From NCBI GenBank assembly GCA_964275345.1, contig CAXYBK010000002.1, positions 32,591 to 96,590 on the forward strand: DNA of 64,000 bases, written 5' to 3'. The stretch comes from MED-G78 sp964275345. GTDB taxonomy: Bacteria > Pseudomonadota > Gammaproteobacteria > Magnimaribacterales > D2472. The position numbers and the translations under genes were made by a program. Below, piece by piece: positions 35,146 through 44,037 of the stretch (the stretch's first letter is position 1; each line of letters begins with the position of its first letter). A model generated the notes under the pieces. It made no database searches. It saw nothing but the letters and a program-made list of their open reading frames with translations, and was not told where the DNA came from.

Positions 35146-36417
35146 TTGAAAAACTTTTTTAAAAAATCTTTCTTTTTTACTTTTATATGTTTGATGCCTT
35201 TTAGCTTGTCCGCACAAGAAGACATTAATAGTACAAATCATATTCAATCTATAGTTTTGGGGTCTGGTTGTTTTTGGGGAGCTGAAAAGGGTTACGAAGC
35301 AATTCCAGGAGTCATTAGTGCTATTTCAGGTTATGCGGATGGCTCAGGAGTCAAACCAAATTATAGAGCTATCACCCAGTTAAAGAATAGAATGAATCCG
35401 AATAATCATGCTGAGGTTGTAAAGGTTATTTTTAATTCTCAATTAATTAATGTTGAGGATTTATTGCAACACTATTATGAAAGCCACGATCCAACTCAGC
35501 TTAATAGACAAGGAAATGACATAGGCACTCAATACAGGTCTATTATTTTGTATGAAAATGATGACCAGAAAAAAGCTGTAAGCAAAGTAACTGATACTTT
35601 TCAAAAACTATTAACAGATTCTGGTTATGGTCAGATTAAAACTGTAATTAAAGAACTTGAGAAGTTTTATGATGCTGAAGAATATCATCAAGACTATATA
35701 GCCAAAAACCCTAATGGATATTGTCCTGATCATTCAACAGGAATTAAATTTAATGCAAATAACCAAATTGCTAAATTAGATAACAGTATGCTTAAAGAGG
35801 GCAAACAGATAGTCATCATAGAACCAGAAGGCTATTGCCCATATTGTGAAAGCTTCAAAGAGGATGTCGCAAAAGATTATAAGGGTAGTATCAGCATGTC
35901 ATTTCGTTTAGCAACTAATTTACAAGATCTAGAAATTAAAACACCAACATGGGCTACGCCTACAATTTTATTTTTAGAGGATGGCGTTGAGGTCTTTGGT
36001 TATCAGGGATACCTTGAGCCTGAAGAATTTTATAGATATTTTGGTGCTTTTAAATTAGGAAAAAGCGAAGCTTATAATGTGGCATTTAATGAAGGCACAG
36101 ATGCAAGATTCTGCCAAGAGTATGAAATTTTTAAGAATACTCCTGATGGAATATTTATAGATAAATTAAGTGGAGCTGCTTTATTTGATACAAGAGATAG
36201 ATTTAATTCTTCATCTGGCTGGCTCTCTTTTACCAGACCAGTTCAAGACTCAACATATGAGCTTGCGGATAATAGCTATGGAATGCGAAGAACAGAAATA
36301 AGATCTAAGAGTTCAGGTATTCACCTTGGCCATGTATTTCCCGATGGACCAAATGGAATGCCTAGATATTGTATTAACGCAACGGTTTTGGAATTTGTTT
36401 TAAGAAAAAATATATAA
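35146..36417 (+). CDS. Secreted MsrA-thioredoxin-like-MsrB fusion
   Basis: A protein of about 423 residues from TTG 35146, chosen because it leaves a clean signal peptide (KNFFKKSFFFTFICLMPFSLSA). Three domains follow: MsrA with GCFWGAE (catalytic Cys42), a central thioredoxin-like domain with EGYCPYC (Cys231 and Cys234) and cis-Pro WATPT, and MsrB with the catalytic Cys409 in PRYCINA. The fusion should reduce both S- and R-methionine sulfoxide in the periplasm. The order differs from Neisseria PilB, which has the thioredoxin domain first. The MsrB part lacks the zinc CxxC pairs, and its resolving-Cys position reads SSSGWLSF. GGGAGG lies 12 bases upstream of the start. Confidence 0.9.
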   Translation: MKNFFKKSFFFTFICLMPFSLSAQEDINSTNHIQSIVLGSGCFWGAEKGYEAIPGVISAISGYADGSGVKPNYRAITQLKNRMNPNNHAEVVKVIFNSQLINVEDLLQHYYESHDPTQLNRQGNDIGTQYRSIILYENDDQKKAVSKVTDTFQKLLTDSGYGQIKTVIKELEKFYDAEEYHQDYIAKNPNGYCPDHSTGIKFNANNQIAKLDNSMLKEGKQIVIIEPEGYCPYCESFKEDVAKDYKGSISMSFRLATNLQDLEIKTPTWATPTILFLEDGVEVFGYQGYLEPEEFYRYFGAFKLGKSEAYNVAFNEGTDARFCQEYEIFKNTPDGIFIDKLSGAALFDTRDRFNSSSGWLSFTRPVQDSTYELADNSYGMRRTEIRSKSSGIHLGHVFPDGPNGMPRYCINATVLEFVLRKNI

Positions 36418-36448
36418 CTTTAAAAATATATCTATATATAATTATTGC

Positions 36449-36925
36449 ATGAATAATCAAGATAAATTTATTAAGGCTCTTAGAAATTTAGCATATCCTG
36501 TATGCATTATTTCTAATGCTGAAAATGGTAATAAGAATGCTATAACAGTATCCTCTATGACTTCTCTTTCTATTGATCCAGCATCTTTATTGGCATGTAT
36601 AAACAAATCAGCAAGCATTCATGGAACTCTAAAAAATGGTCATCTGGTTAATGTAAATTTATTAAGTTCTTCTCAACAAGAGATTTCAACAATCTGCAGC
36701 TCTAGTGATTTAGATGTTAGTAGGTTTGACAATGACCATTGGTCTTATGATGAAAATCAAACTCCTTTTCTCAGTGATTCTCAGGCAATAATAGGATGTA
36801 AGATTGAAGAGATGGTAGATTATGCAACTCACTCAATCTTAATTTTATCCATAGAGAACGTTATTTTAAATAGTGAAGAGCCTGACCCATTACTCTATTG
36901 TAATGGCGACTATTTGAAGCTTTAA
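36449..36925 (+). CDS. Flavin reductase-like domain protein
   Basis: A 158-residue FMN-binding split-barrel protein of the flavin reductase/DIM6-NTAB family. Visible segments are RNLAYPVCIISN, NAITVSSMTSLSIDPASLLACINKSASIH (the flavin-binding core), and the later HSILILSIENVIL strand. It probably supplies reduced flavin to a monooxygenase or acts as a small reductase. No monooxygenase partner is adjacent. A TATAAT at 36437-36442 lies six bases before the ATG and there is no Shine-Dalgarno, so the transcript may be leaderless. Confidence 0.85.
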   Translation: MNNQDKFIKALRNLAYPVCIISNAENGNKNAITVSSMTSLSIDPASLLACINKSASIHGTLKNGHLVNVNLLSSSQQEISTICSSSDLDVSRFDNDHWSYDENQTPFLSDSQAIIGCKIEEMVDYATHSILILSIENVILNSEEPDPLLYCNGDYLKL

Positions 36926-36935
36926 AATTTAGTCT

Positions 36936-38096
36936 TTATTCGTCTAATAGCGAAACAACTCTTTCATAAGCCACTGCAAACTCTTCTTTAAATTTTTGGA
37001 CGGTCTGTCCGGCTGAAATAGTCTCATCAACTAATCCAATTCCCTGGCCAACCCAATAGGTTGCAAGTTCTTTAGCACCTTCATGACCAATTTCAGCTTG
37101 CTTATTAACTACAGCTAAAGCTGGCTCACTAATCATAGTTTGAAGTGGCATAGGTAGAGGCTCAGGAGCATCTTTAGATTCCCAGGCATCTGTCCAAGCA
37201 GATTTGAGTTGTCTTGAATGTTTACCAGTTCTACTTCGGGATCTTACAGTTTGACTTGATGAAGCATTTACCATTTTTTCCTTAATTACTTCTGATGTTT
37301 CGGCTTCTGTTGTCGGAAGGAATACCGAGGCACACCAAACCCCATCAGCACCCATAGCCATAACTCCTGCCATCTGCTCTCCAGTTGCTATACCCCCTGC
37401 TGCAAGTATTGGAATATCACCATGCTCTTGAATTGCTCTTTTAACCTCTGGTACCAGCACCATTGTAGAAACACTGCCACAGTGACCACCACCTTCAGTT
37501 CCAGAAACTACCAAGATATCAACTCCAGCTTGAACCTGTTTAATAGCATGCTCTTTAGCACCTAATAGCGCCGCAACTTTAACATTATTCTCTTTACCCA
37601 TATCAAGCATCCATTTTGGCGGAACTCCTAATGCATTTGCTATTAGTTGAATAGGGTGAGAAAAAGCAACTTCTAAAAGTTTTTGTGCGCCATCTTGTCG
37701 TAAGTTTTTACCAAATCTAGAATCAGAGGCTAGTTCAATATTTTTAGCCTCACTACCGCCTCTTAAAATTTCACCATCAACATCATATTGCTTCAGCACA
37801 TCAGCTCTAAAATCTCTATATTCTTGAGGAATCATATTTCTTAAATCTTCAGAAGTTTTATTTGAACCTTTTCCTTCAAATTTATTAGGTACCAATAAGT
37901 CCACGCCATATGGCATACCATCAATGTGCTCATCAATCCATTTTAAGTCTTGCTCAAGCATTTCAGGAGTATGTCCAACTGCGCCTAAGACACCCATTCC
38001 TCCAGCTTTTGAGACGGCAACAACAACATCCCTGCAATGGCTAAATGCAACCATTGGAAATTCTATATCAAACATTTCACAAATTGGTGATTTCAT
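36936..38096 (-). CDS. NAD(P)H-dependent flavin oxidoreductase, nitronate monooxygenase family
   Basis: A 386-residue FMN TIM-barrel enzyme of the nitronate monooxygenase/2-nitropropane dioxygenase family. MVAFSHCRDVVVAVSKAGGMG is the N-terminal FMN contact, SGTEGGGHCGSV the central loop and ILAAGGIATGEQMAGVMAMGADGVW the phosphate-binding signature. Family members oxidise alkyl nitronates or act as NADH:quinone or enoyl reductases. The C-terminal extension to 386 residues is longer than the approximately 320-residue standard. It is convergent with the flavin reductase gene (10-bp gap), and its upstream region faces the divergent rraA-like gene. Confidence 0.87.
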   Translation of the reverse strand: MKSPICEMFDIEFPMVAFSHCRDVVVAVSKAGGMGVLGAVGHTPEMLEQDLKWIDEHIDGMPYGVDLLVPNKFEGKGSNKTSEDLRNMIPQEYRDFRADVLKQYDVDGEILRGGSEAKNIELASDSRFGKNLRQDGAQKLLEVAFSHPIQLIANALGVPPKWMLDMGKENNVKVAALLGAKEHAIKQVQAGVDILVVSGTEGGGHCGSVSTMVLVPEVKRAIQEHGDIPILAAGGIATGEQMAGVMAMGADGVWCASVFLPTTEAETSEVIKEKMVNASSSQTVRSRSRTGKHSRQLKSAWTDAWESKDAPEPLPMPLQTMISEPALAVVNKQAEIGHEGAKELATYWVGQGIGLVDETISAGQTVQKFKEEFAVAYERVVSLLDE

Positions 38097-38225
38097 ATTT
38101 TTACTCCTAATTTATACCTACTTTAATCTTTAATAATTTATTCTATCTTAGATTAATTAACTTCTGTACTTATTCAATCGATATGGAAATAAACAAATCT
38201 TAATTAATTGTATTAAAATTATTTA

Positions 38226-38720
38226 ATGAATATTAGATCACAATTCTCAGTTCCAGATATTTGCGATGATCAGGGAGGCAAAGTTCAAGTTGGAAATTTA
38301 AACTTTAATTCCTTTGGAGCCAAAGATATTTTCTCTGGTCAAATTGAAACTATTAAATGTCCAGATGATAATTCGTTAGTTAAAGAGACTTTAAATCAAC
38401 CTGGTAACAATAGAGTCTTAATGATCGATGCAAAAGGTGTTGATCATGCTTCAATGGTTGGAGATCAAATTGCTCAGGCAGCATTAACAAATAATTGGAA
38501 TGGAATTATTGTAGATGGTTTTGTTAGAGATATTGAGGTCCTTAAAACCCTTCCTATTGGAATATATGCAAAAGGCTCCATCCCTCAGAAAACAAACAAA
38601 CAAGGGCTAGGAAGTCTTGGTGTTGATATCTTTGTTGGAGGAATCTTAATACAAAGTGGTAATTGGATATATGCTGACCCGAATGGTTGGGTTATTGCAA
38701 AAAAAAAATTAGAACTTTAA
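38226..38720 (+). CDS. rraA: RraA family protein
   Basis: A 164-residue RraA-fold protein. DGFVRDIEVLKTLPIGIYAKG carries the family G-x-x-R-D motif, followed by KTNKQGLGSLGVDIFVGG and a C-terminal YADPNGWVI. In E. coli, RraA binds RNase E and dampens its activity. Other RraA-fold enzymes are 4-hydroxy-4-methyl-2-oxoglutarate aldolases, so the annotation is family-level. The length matches E. coli RraA. The 3' end overlaps the convergent acyltransferase gene by 12 bp. Confidence 0.85.
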   Translation: MNIRSQFSVPDICDDQGGKVQVGNLNFNSFGAKDIFSGQIETIKCPDDNSLVKETLNQPGNNRVLMIDAKGVDHASMVGDQIAQAALTNNWNGIIVDGFVRDIEVLKTLPIGIYAKGSIPQKTNKQGLGSLGVDIFVGGILIQSGNWIYADPNGWVIAKKKLEL

Positions 38721-39605
38721 TTCTTCAAATTTAGCATCTTTCTTAATCCATAAACCATCAATCCAATCTTTAAAATTATTTCTATAAAGATCATCATTTA
38801 AGTAATTTTTATTCTTAAGATTTTCTGGTATCTCGTATTCTTCAATATGAATTTTAACATTCCTCATATCGCCTTTTAAAAATGCCCAAGAACTTTTCTT
38901 TTTTGATTCGTAAACAATTGTAAAATCTAACAATTTATTAATTTGAGGAATAGCTGATAAAGCAGTAGCGATTCCACCAACCTTAGGTTTTAGTAAATTT
39001 ATATAGGGTGAATCTTGCTCTAAATGCTTTTTATCAGTAAATCTAGTTCCCTCTGCATAGCTAAAAACCGTTGTAGGAGATCTGTGAAAACGCTTGCATG
39101 ATAAAATTGTATTCTCATAATCCTTGTATCTAAGATCAGGATTCTTTTCAATCTCAGCCCTTGAGTGTCTATGAACAAAAGGCATATTAAGAGTTTTGTT
39201 AGCGAGAAACACAAATGGTATCCACCATAACTCTTTCTTCATAAAGATCTTGAGTAAAGGAATTCTATAATTTGTTGCAACAAGGATCACAAAGATATCT
39301 GCCCATGAGCTATGGTTAGACATAGCCAAATACCATTCATTTATAGATAAATCTTTTTTGCCAATAACTTGAATTGAATCTTTACCGTACATCAATTGCA
39401 TAATGTATTTAAGACCTAAAACCGTTACCTCTCCAATTTGATTTGAAAGTTTGTGTAGAAAAACTTTAAATTTTTGTGAGCGAATCACAGTCCTGGGGAT
39501 ATTTACAATTGCTAAAGTTGAAAAACCAATAATTAATTCACTTAGAATTAAGAAGAGGCTGATAACTCCAATTATATTAGATTTTAAATAACTCATAGTC
39601 TTCAT
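38709..39605 (-). CDS. PlsC-like 1-acylglycerol-3-phosphate acyltransferase, YihG type
   Basis: A 298-residue membrane-associated acyltransferase. An N-terminal hydrophobic segment (about 11-36) is followed by the H-x4-D motif NHSSWAD (His98, Asp103) and the glycerophosphate-binding EGTRFT. The phrase YINLLKPKVGG is typical of the YihG/YihX-like branch rather than PlsC proper. It would acylate lysophosphatidic acid or a related lipid in the inner membrane. A second Met at codon 4 is an alternative start. It overlaps rraA by 12 bp at its 3' end. Confidence 0.88.
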   Translation of the reverse strand: MKTMSYLKSNIIGVISLFLILSELIIGFSTLAIVNIPRTVIRSQKFKVFLHKLSNQIGEVTVLGLKYIMQLMYGKDSIQVIGKKDLSINEWYLAMSNHSSWADIFVILVATNYRIPLLKIFMKKELWWIPFVFLANKTLNMPFVHRHSRAEIEKNPDLRYKDYENTILSCKRFHRSPTTVFSYAEGTRFTDKKHLEQDSPYINLLKPKVGGIATALSAIPQINKLLDFTIVYESKKKSSWAFLKGDMRNVKIHIEEYEIPENLKNKNYLNDDLYRNNFKDWIDGLWIKKDAKFEELKF

Positions 39606-39663
39606 AACTTTTATAGAGAAAGTAATTATAGCAATTAGATAAATTGCTTCATATTTATACTGT

Positions 39664-40803
39664 CTAGAAATTGCTTAAATTAGCATACCTTTCTTGATGG
39701 AAATTAGCGCCACCAAAGATAACTTCAGCAACTCTGGCTCTTTTCATATAAAAACCAATGTCATATTCATCTGTTACACCAATACCTCCATGCATTTGCA
39801 CAGATTCATTAGAGACTAAGTATAGGGTTTCTCCTGCAATAGATTTAGCAAGACTTGCCATTCTTTGAAGATCATTATTATTCTCATCAGCGCCTTGCAT
39901 AGCTGCCATAACAGCTGATTTAGTGAGCTCTATTTCAACAAACATTTCAGCTGCTCTATGCTGAAGAGCTTGAAAAGTACCTATCAGAACGCCAAATTGT
40001 TTTCTTTCTTTTAAATAATTAAGAGTCATTTCAAAAGCTGCTTCAGAATTACCAAGCATTTCAGCAGATAAAGCTATTCTTCCTTCATCTAAAATCTTAT
40101 CAATAGCCTCTCCACCAGATTCCTGATCTCCCAGCAAAGCATTTTTAGGTAATTTAACATTATCTAAAACTATATTTGCGTAGTTCCTACAATCAGCCAT
40201 ATCTGTTTTAATAATTTTAAGACCCTCATGATTTGAATCTAGAATAAACAAAGTTAAACCAGTTTTATCGCCTTTAGACCCAGATGTTCTAGTTAAAACA
40301 ATAATAATATTTGCACTTGCACCATCGACTACAAATTTCTTTTTACCATTTAGAGCCCATTCTTCACCAACTAATTCTGCTTTAGTAACTGTATTTGCAG
40401 GAGCATGATGACTTTCTTCATCAACTGCTAATGCTATGGTAATTTCTCCTGACGCTATCTTTGGAAGATATTCAGCTTTTTGCTCTTGGGTCCCAAAAGT
40501 ATTTATTGCAGAAGCACCTAAAACAGCTGTAGCCAGAAGTGGAGAAGGGGTTAGAGTTTTTCCAACTTCTTGCATAATTACACTAATCCCAGCCAAGCCA
40601 AAATCAGACCCGCCAAACTCTTCTGGAATTAAAATACCAGACCAGCCAAGATCTACCATTTCTTGCCATACATCTTTATCCCAATTTTGAGCATTATTGT
40701 TATCTCTTAGAGATCGAAAATGATTTACAGGAGTTCTATTTTCTGCAAAATCTTTTGCAGAATCTCTAAGCATTTGCTGCTCTTCATTAAGTATTAATTT
40801 CAT
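39664..40803 (-). CDS. Acyl-CoA dehydrogenase
   Basis: A 379-residue acyl-CoA dehydrogenase. It has LIPEEFGGSDFG in the N-terminal domain, LKERKQFGVLIGTFQALQHRAAEM in the C-terminal helical domain and VQMHGGIGVTDEYDIGFYMKRARV at the FAD end. The middle domain has a long insert-like segment but no clear W-x-T-S motif, so it resembles the small partner of a heteromeric pair. Its upstream neighbour is a larger acyl-CoA dehydrogenase, 30 bp away on the same strand. A joint role in degrading branched or cyclic acyl-CoA is inferred. Confidence 0.88.
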   Translation of the reverse strand: MKLILNEEQQMLRDSAKDFAENRTPVNHFRSLRDNNNAQNWDKDVWQEMVDLGWSGILIPEEFGGSDFGLAGISVIMQEVGKTLTPSPLLATAVLGASAINTFGTQEQKAEYLPKIASGEITIALAVDEESHHAPANTVTKAELVGEEWALNGKKKFVVDGASANIIIVLTRTSGSKGDKTGLTLFILDSNHEGLKIIKTDMADCRNYANIVLDNVKLPKNALLGDQESGGEAIDKILDEGRIALSAEMLGNSEAAFEMTLNYLKERKQFGVLIGTFQALQHRAAEMFVEIELTKSAVMAAMQGADENNNDLQRMASLAKSIAGETLYLVSNESVQMHGGIGVTDEYDIGFYMKRARVAEVIFGGANFHQERYANLSNF

Positions 40804-40833
40804 TATAAGTATCCCAGAAAACTTCTTAAAATT

Positions 40834-42033
40834 TTAACTAGGAAGACCTAGTACTCTTTTTGATATTACATTTAATTGAACTTCAGAGGTTCCACCTTCA
40901 ATTGAGTTACCTTTAGTCCTGAGCCAAGCTTTTGTAAGATCTTTTTCTTCTTTATCAAACTCATCACCATCCCAAGCTACGCCATGTGAACCCATAGCAG
41001 ATATCATCATTTCATGTCTTTTTTTATTATGTTCAGTTCCGTAATATTTAAACATAGAAGCAACAGCTGAAGCTTTACCACCCTCATCACCAGCTCTTTT
41101 TAGAGTTAATCCAAATGCATGCTCTTTCATTTTGTGACTCGTAACATCTGCTCTAAAAATACCATTAGCAATTTTTCCATCCTCTTCACCAAAATGCTTT
41201 TTAGCAAGAGTTACTACATCACTTCCGCCACCAGAGGCAGCACCCGCAAGACCAAAATTACTTATAAAGTTTCTTTCATGTTGAAGCAGCGCTTTTGCTA
41301 TAGTCCAGCCCGCATTTTCTTCTCCCACTAAGTTTTCTTTAGGAACTTTTACATTATCAAAAAAGGTCTCACAAAAAGGTGATTTACCACTTATAAGCGT
41401 AATTGGTTTTGTGCTTACACCTTCACTAGCCATATCTATTAATAAAAAACTAATACCATTGTGTTTTGGCTCCTGAGGGCCAGTTCTAACCAAAGCAAAA
41501 ATCCAATCTGCCTGGTCTGCATATGAAGTCCAAACTTTTTGACCATTCACTAAATAATGATCTCCCATATCCTCTGCTTTAGTAGACAAACTTGCCAAGT
41601 CAGAACCAGAACCTGGCTCTGAATAACCTTGGCACCATCTAATTTCGCCTTTAATAATTCTTGGTATATGTAATCTTTTTTGCTCTTCACTTGCATATTC
41701 TAGAAGTGCAGGAGCTAGCATCCAGATACCAAAACTTAACAAAGCTTGTTTAGCACCTATTGCCCATAATTCCTCATTCAAAATTTTAGTTTCTTCTTTA
41801 GTAAGACCACCACCACCATATTCTTTTGCTACTGTTGGCATAGTCCAACCCTTAGCACCCATTCTATCCAGCCAAAGTTTAGATTCTGGGTTTTTATAAA
41901 CAGCGTTTCTTCCACCCCAGACCTCATCAGTTGCACTACTAGCGTCAACTTTTGATCCTGTTCTCATTGAAGGAGGGCAGTTTTCTTCAAGCCATTCTTT
42001 TACTTCTATTCTAAAAGACTCTAAATTTTCCAT
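40834..42033 (-). CDS. Acyl-CoA dehydrogenase (larger partner)
   Basis: An acyl-CoA dehydrogenase of about 399 residues. The start is placed at ATG 42033 (MENLESFRIEVKEW) rather than at an in-frame start 78 bases upstream, whose extra 26 residues look non-coding; AGGA precedes the chosen ATG. RWCQGYSEPGSGSDLASLSTKAED and GQKVWTSYADQADWIFALVRTGP are the substrate and FAD segments. The C-terminus holds GGTSEVQLNVISKRVLGLPS. Its pairing with the smaller dehydrogenase downstream mirrors the pair at the end of the carboxylase operon. Confidence 0.88.
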   Translation of the reverse strand: MENLESFRIEVKEWLEENCPPSMRTGSKVDASSATDEVWGGRNAVYKNPESKLWLDRMGAKGWTMPTVAKEYGGGGLTKEETKILNEELWAIGAKQALLSFGIWMLAPALLEYASEEQKRLHIPRIIKGEIRWCQGYSEPGSGSDLASLSTKAEDMGDHYLVNGQKVWTSYADQADWIFALVRTGPQEPKHNGISFLLIDMASEGVSTKPITLISGKSPFCETFFDNVKVPKENLVGEENAGWTIAKALLQHERNFISNFGLAGAASGGGSDVVTLAKKHFGEEDGKIANGIFRADVTSHKMKEHAFGLTLKRAGDEGGKASAVASMFKYYGTEHNKKRHEMMISAMGSHGVAWDGDEFDKEEKDLTKAWLRTKGNSIEGGTSEVQLNVISKRVLGLPS

Positions 42034-42129
42034 TATGGTAATTTTCCTAAATTGTAGTTTCTGTTCCATTGTAAGGAGAAATATAATTATTTCTAGTCTT
42101 ACCAAAAGCATGTTGCCAAAGGAAATGTT

Positions 42130-42146
42130 TATTTGATAATCAAATA
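42130..42146. promoter_or_regulatory. 17-bp palindrome between divergent dehydrogenase genes
   Basis: TATTTGAT and ATCAAATA flank a single central A, a perfect 8-bp inverted repeat. It lies 97 bp upstream of the acyl-CoA dehydrogenase start and 54 bp upstream of the alcohol dehydrogenase start, between divergent genes. This is a good position for an operator controlling either. The core TTGATAATCAA is reminiscent of MarR-type sites; the FNR motif has a 4-bp gap and does not match. Confidence 0.4.
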
Positions 42147-42199
42147 TTTATGATAAATTAGTATTTATATAGTTAATTTATACTTATAAAGGATTCCAT

Positions 42200-43243
42200 A
42201 TGAAAGCATATCAAGTAATTGAATCAGGCAAACCTCTAGAGCTTAACGAGTTTGATACGCCAAAACCTGAGGGTGAAGAGGTTTTATTAAAGACAATTGC
42301 TTGCGGTGTATGTCACTCAGATGTTCATATCCATGAGGGTGCATTCGATTTAGGAGGAGGTAAAAAATTACCACTACCATTACAGATGCCGTATACATTA
42401 GGCCATGAAATTTTTGGTGAAGTCATTGAGCTAGGGCCCGATGCAAAAAATATTAACATTGGTGATAAAAGAGTTATTTATCCATGGATAGGTTGCAATC
42501 AATGTGATGTATGTTCATCTGGTGATGAGCACTTATGTCCAGGAGGGCCTGTTTTAGGTGTCCAAAAAGGAGGTGGTTTTGGTGATCACGTTCTTGTACC
42601 TCATTCAAGATATTTAATGGATGCTGGAAATACCCCAGATCATCTAGCTGGAAGCTATGCTTGTTCTGGACTTACAGCATACACATCATTAAAAAAAGCT
42701 AACATTAAAGATTCTGATAATTCATTAATTATTGTTGGAGCTGGTGGATTGGGAATGATGGGAATACAAATTGCTAAAGCTGCTTTTAATGTTAAACCGA
42801 TAGTTGTTGATGTCGATGAAACAAAGCTAGAGATAGCTCTTCAAAGCGGAGCCTCTCATGCAATTAACTCAAGAGATGAGGATGCAGCTGAAAGGATTTA
42901 TGCCATCACTGGCGGGGCTGCTGCTGTAATTGATTTTGTAGGATCTGATTTATCAACTGGTTTTGCTACTAATCTTTTACGAAAGGGCGGCAAATATATA
43001 ATTGTTGGTTTGTATGGTGGTGAGTTAAATCATCCTCTTCCTATGATGGTCTTAATGGAAAGAAATATACAAGGCTCTTATGTAGGTAGTCTGTCTAATA
43101 TGAAGGAGTTAATGGCTTTGGTAAAAGAAGATAAGATTGATCCAATCCCTGTTGAAAAAAGGCATGCATCAGAAGCAAATCAGACTTTAATTGATCTAAA
43201 AGAAGGTAAGATAGTTGGAAGAGCAGCTTTAATGCACGATTGA
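42200..43243 (+). CDS. Zinc-dependent alcohol dehydrogenase
   Basis: A 347-residue medium-chain alcohol dehydrogenase. Catalytic zinc ligands are Cys38 and the His69/Glu70 pair (GVCHSDVH and LGHEIFGEV). Structural zinc is held by Cys99, Cys102, Cys105 and Cys113. NAD binding uses the VGAGGLGMMG segment. AAGGA precedes the ATG. It probably oxidises primary or allylic alcohols such as terpene alcohols, in line with the dehydrogenase genes around it, but the substrate is not shown by sequence. Its end overlaps the convergent sirtuin gene by 15 bp. Confidence 0.9.
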   Translation: MKAYQVIESGKPLELNEFDTPKPEGEEVLLKTIACGVCHSDVHIHEGAFDLGGGKKLPLPLQMPYTLGHEIFGEVIELGPDAKNINIGDKRVIYPWIGCNQCDVCSSGDEHLCPGGPVLGVQKGGGFGDHVLVPHSRYLMDAGNTPDHLAGSYACSGLTAYTSLKKANIKDSDNSLIIVGAGGLGMMGIQIAKAAFNVKPIVVDVDETKLEIALQSGASHAINSRDEDAAERIYAITGGAAAVIDFVGSDLSTGFATNLLRKGGKYIIVGLYGGELNHPLPMMVLMERNIQGSYVGSLSNMKELMALVKEDKIDPIPVEKRHASEANQTLIDLKEGKIVGRAALMHD

Positions 43244-43996
43244 TAAATTTGGAGAGATTTTAGAAAATATATCTTTTAACTCACCATTTATAACCAAATC
43301 AGCAACATTATCTAATGGAGTAGCATCTCTATTTAAAATGATTAACTTAGATCCGTTCTTCTTTGCCAATTCAGGCAATTTTGCAACAGGCTGAACACTT
43401 AAAGAAGTACCTATAGAGATAAATAAATCTGCTGCCTGTGTTAAATACATTGCATCTGTATGGTCTTTCTCATTCATGGGTTGACCAAAAGAAATTGTTG
43501 AAACCTTCACCAAAGATCCACAGTCATTGCAGTCTGGAATCTCAGAATTATTTATAATAGAGTTATGAAAAATACTCGGATCAAACTCTTTATAACAATT
43601 TAAACAAGAAGCTTTAGTAGCATTTCCATGGATTTCAATAATTTTTTTTTCATCAAGGCCTGCATCTGAATGTAAGCCATCAATATTTTGAGTAATTAAA
43701 TAATGTTTTGGTGATTTATTAATTAATTCTTTAACAAAAAAGTGTCCACTATTAGGTTTGATTGATTGAAGCTTTTCTTTTAATTCAAGGTTTCTTTCCC
43801 AGGAGAGTCTTCTTGAGTCTGAGTCTTGTAGAAATTCTTTAAAAAAAATAGGTTTATTTTTGGTCCAAAAACCATCATCGCTTCTAAAATCAGGAAGCCC
43901 TGACTCGGTGCTTATTCCTGCACCAGTTAAAATAACAATTTTTTTAGCTTGATTTATTAGACTTAAAAACTCATTAATTTTATTTGTTAGTTGCAT
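43229..43996 (-). CDS. cobB: NAD-dependent protein deacylase, Sir2 family
   Basis: A sirtuin of about 255 residues. The ATG at 43996 is preferred over the TTG at 44011. Motifs are LTGAGISTESGLPDFRS, TQNIDGLH, HGN with the catalytic His, two Cys pairs for zinc (CLNC and CNDC) and the C-terminal SIGTSLSVQPVAKL. It would remove acetyl or other acyl groups from lysines with NAD, and in bacteria typically activates acyl-CoA synthetases such as Acs. That fits the acyl-CoA-rich neighbourhood. It is divergent from nadK with only about 41 bp between the two starts. Confidence 0.9.
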   Translation of the reverse strand: MQLTNKINEFLSLINQAKKIVILTGAGISTESGLPDFRSDDGFWTKNKPIFFKEFLQDSDSRRLSWERNLELKEKLQSIKPNSGHFFVKELINKSPKHYLITQNIDGLHSDAGLDEKKIIEIHGNATKASCLNCYKEFDPSIFHNSIINNSEIPDCNDCGSLVKVSTISFGQPMNEKDHTDAMYLTQAADLFISIGTSLSVQPVAKLPELAKKNGSKLIILNRDATPLDNVADLVINGELKDIFSKISPNLSIVH

Positions 43997-44037
43997 ATAT
44001 TTATTTTCCAATCTATCAAGGAGTATAATGCCTCATT

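Noticed and set aside
42130..42146. FNR/Anr-type site
   Set aside because: The two half sites TTGAT and ATCAA are separated by one base rather than the four required for FNR.
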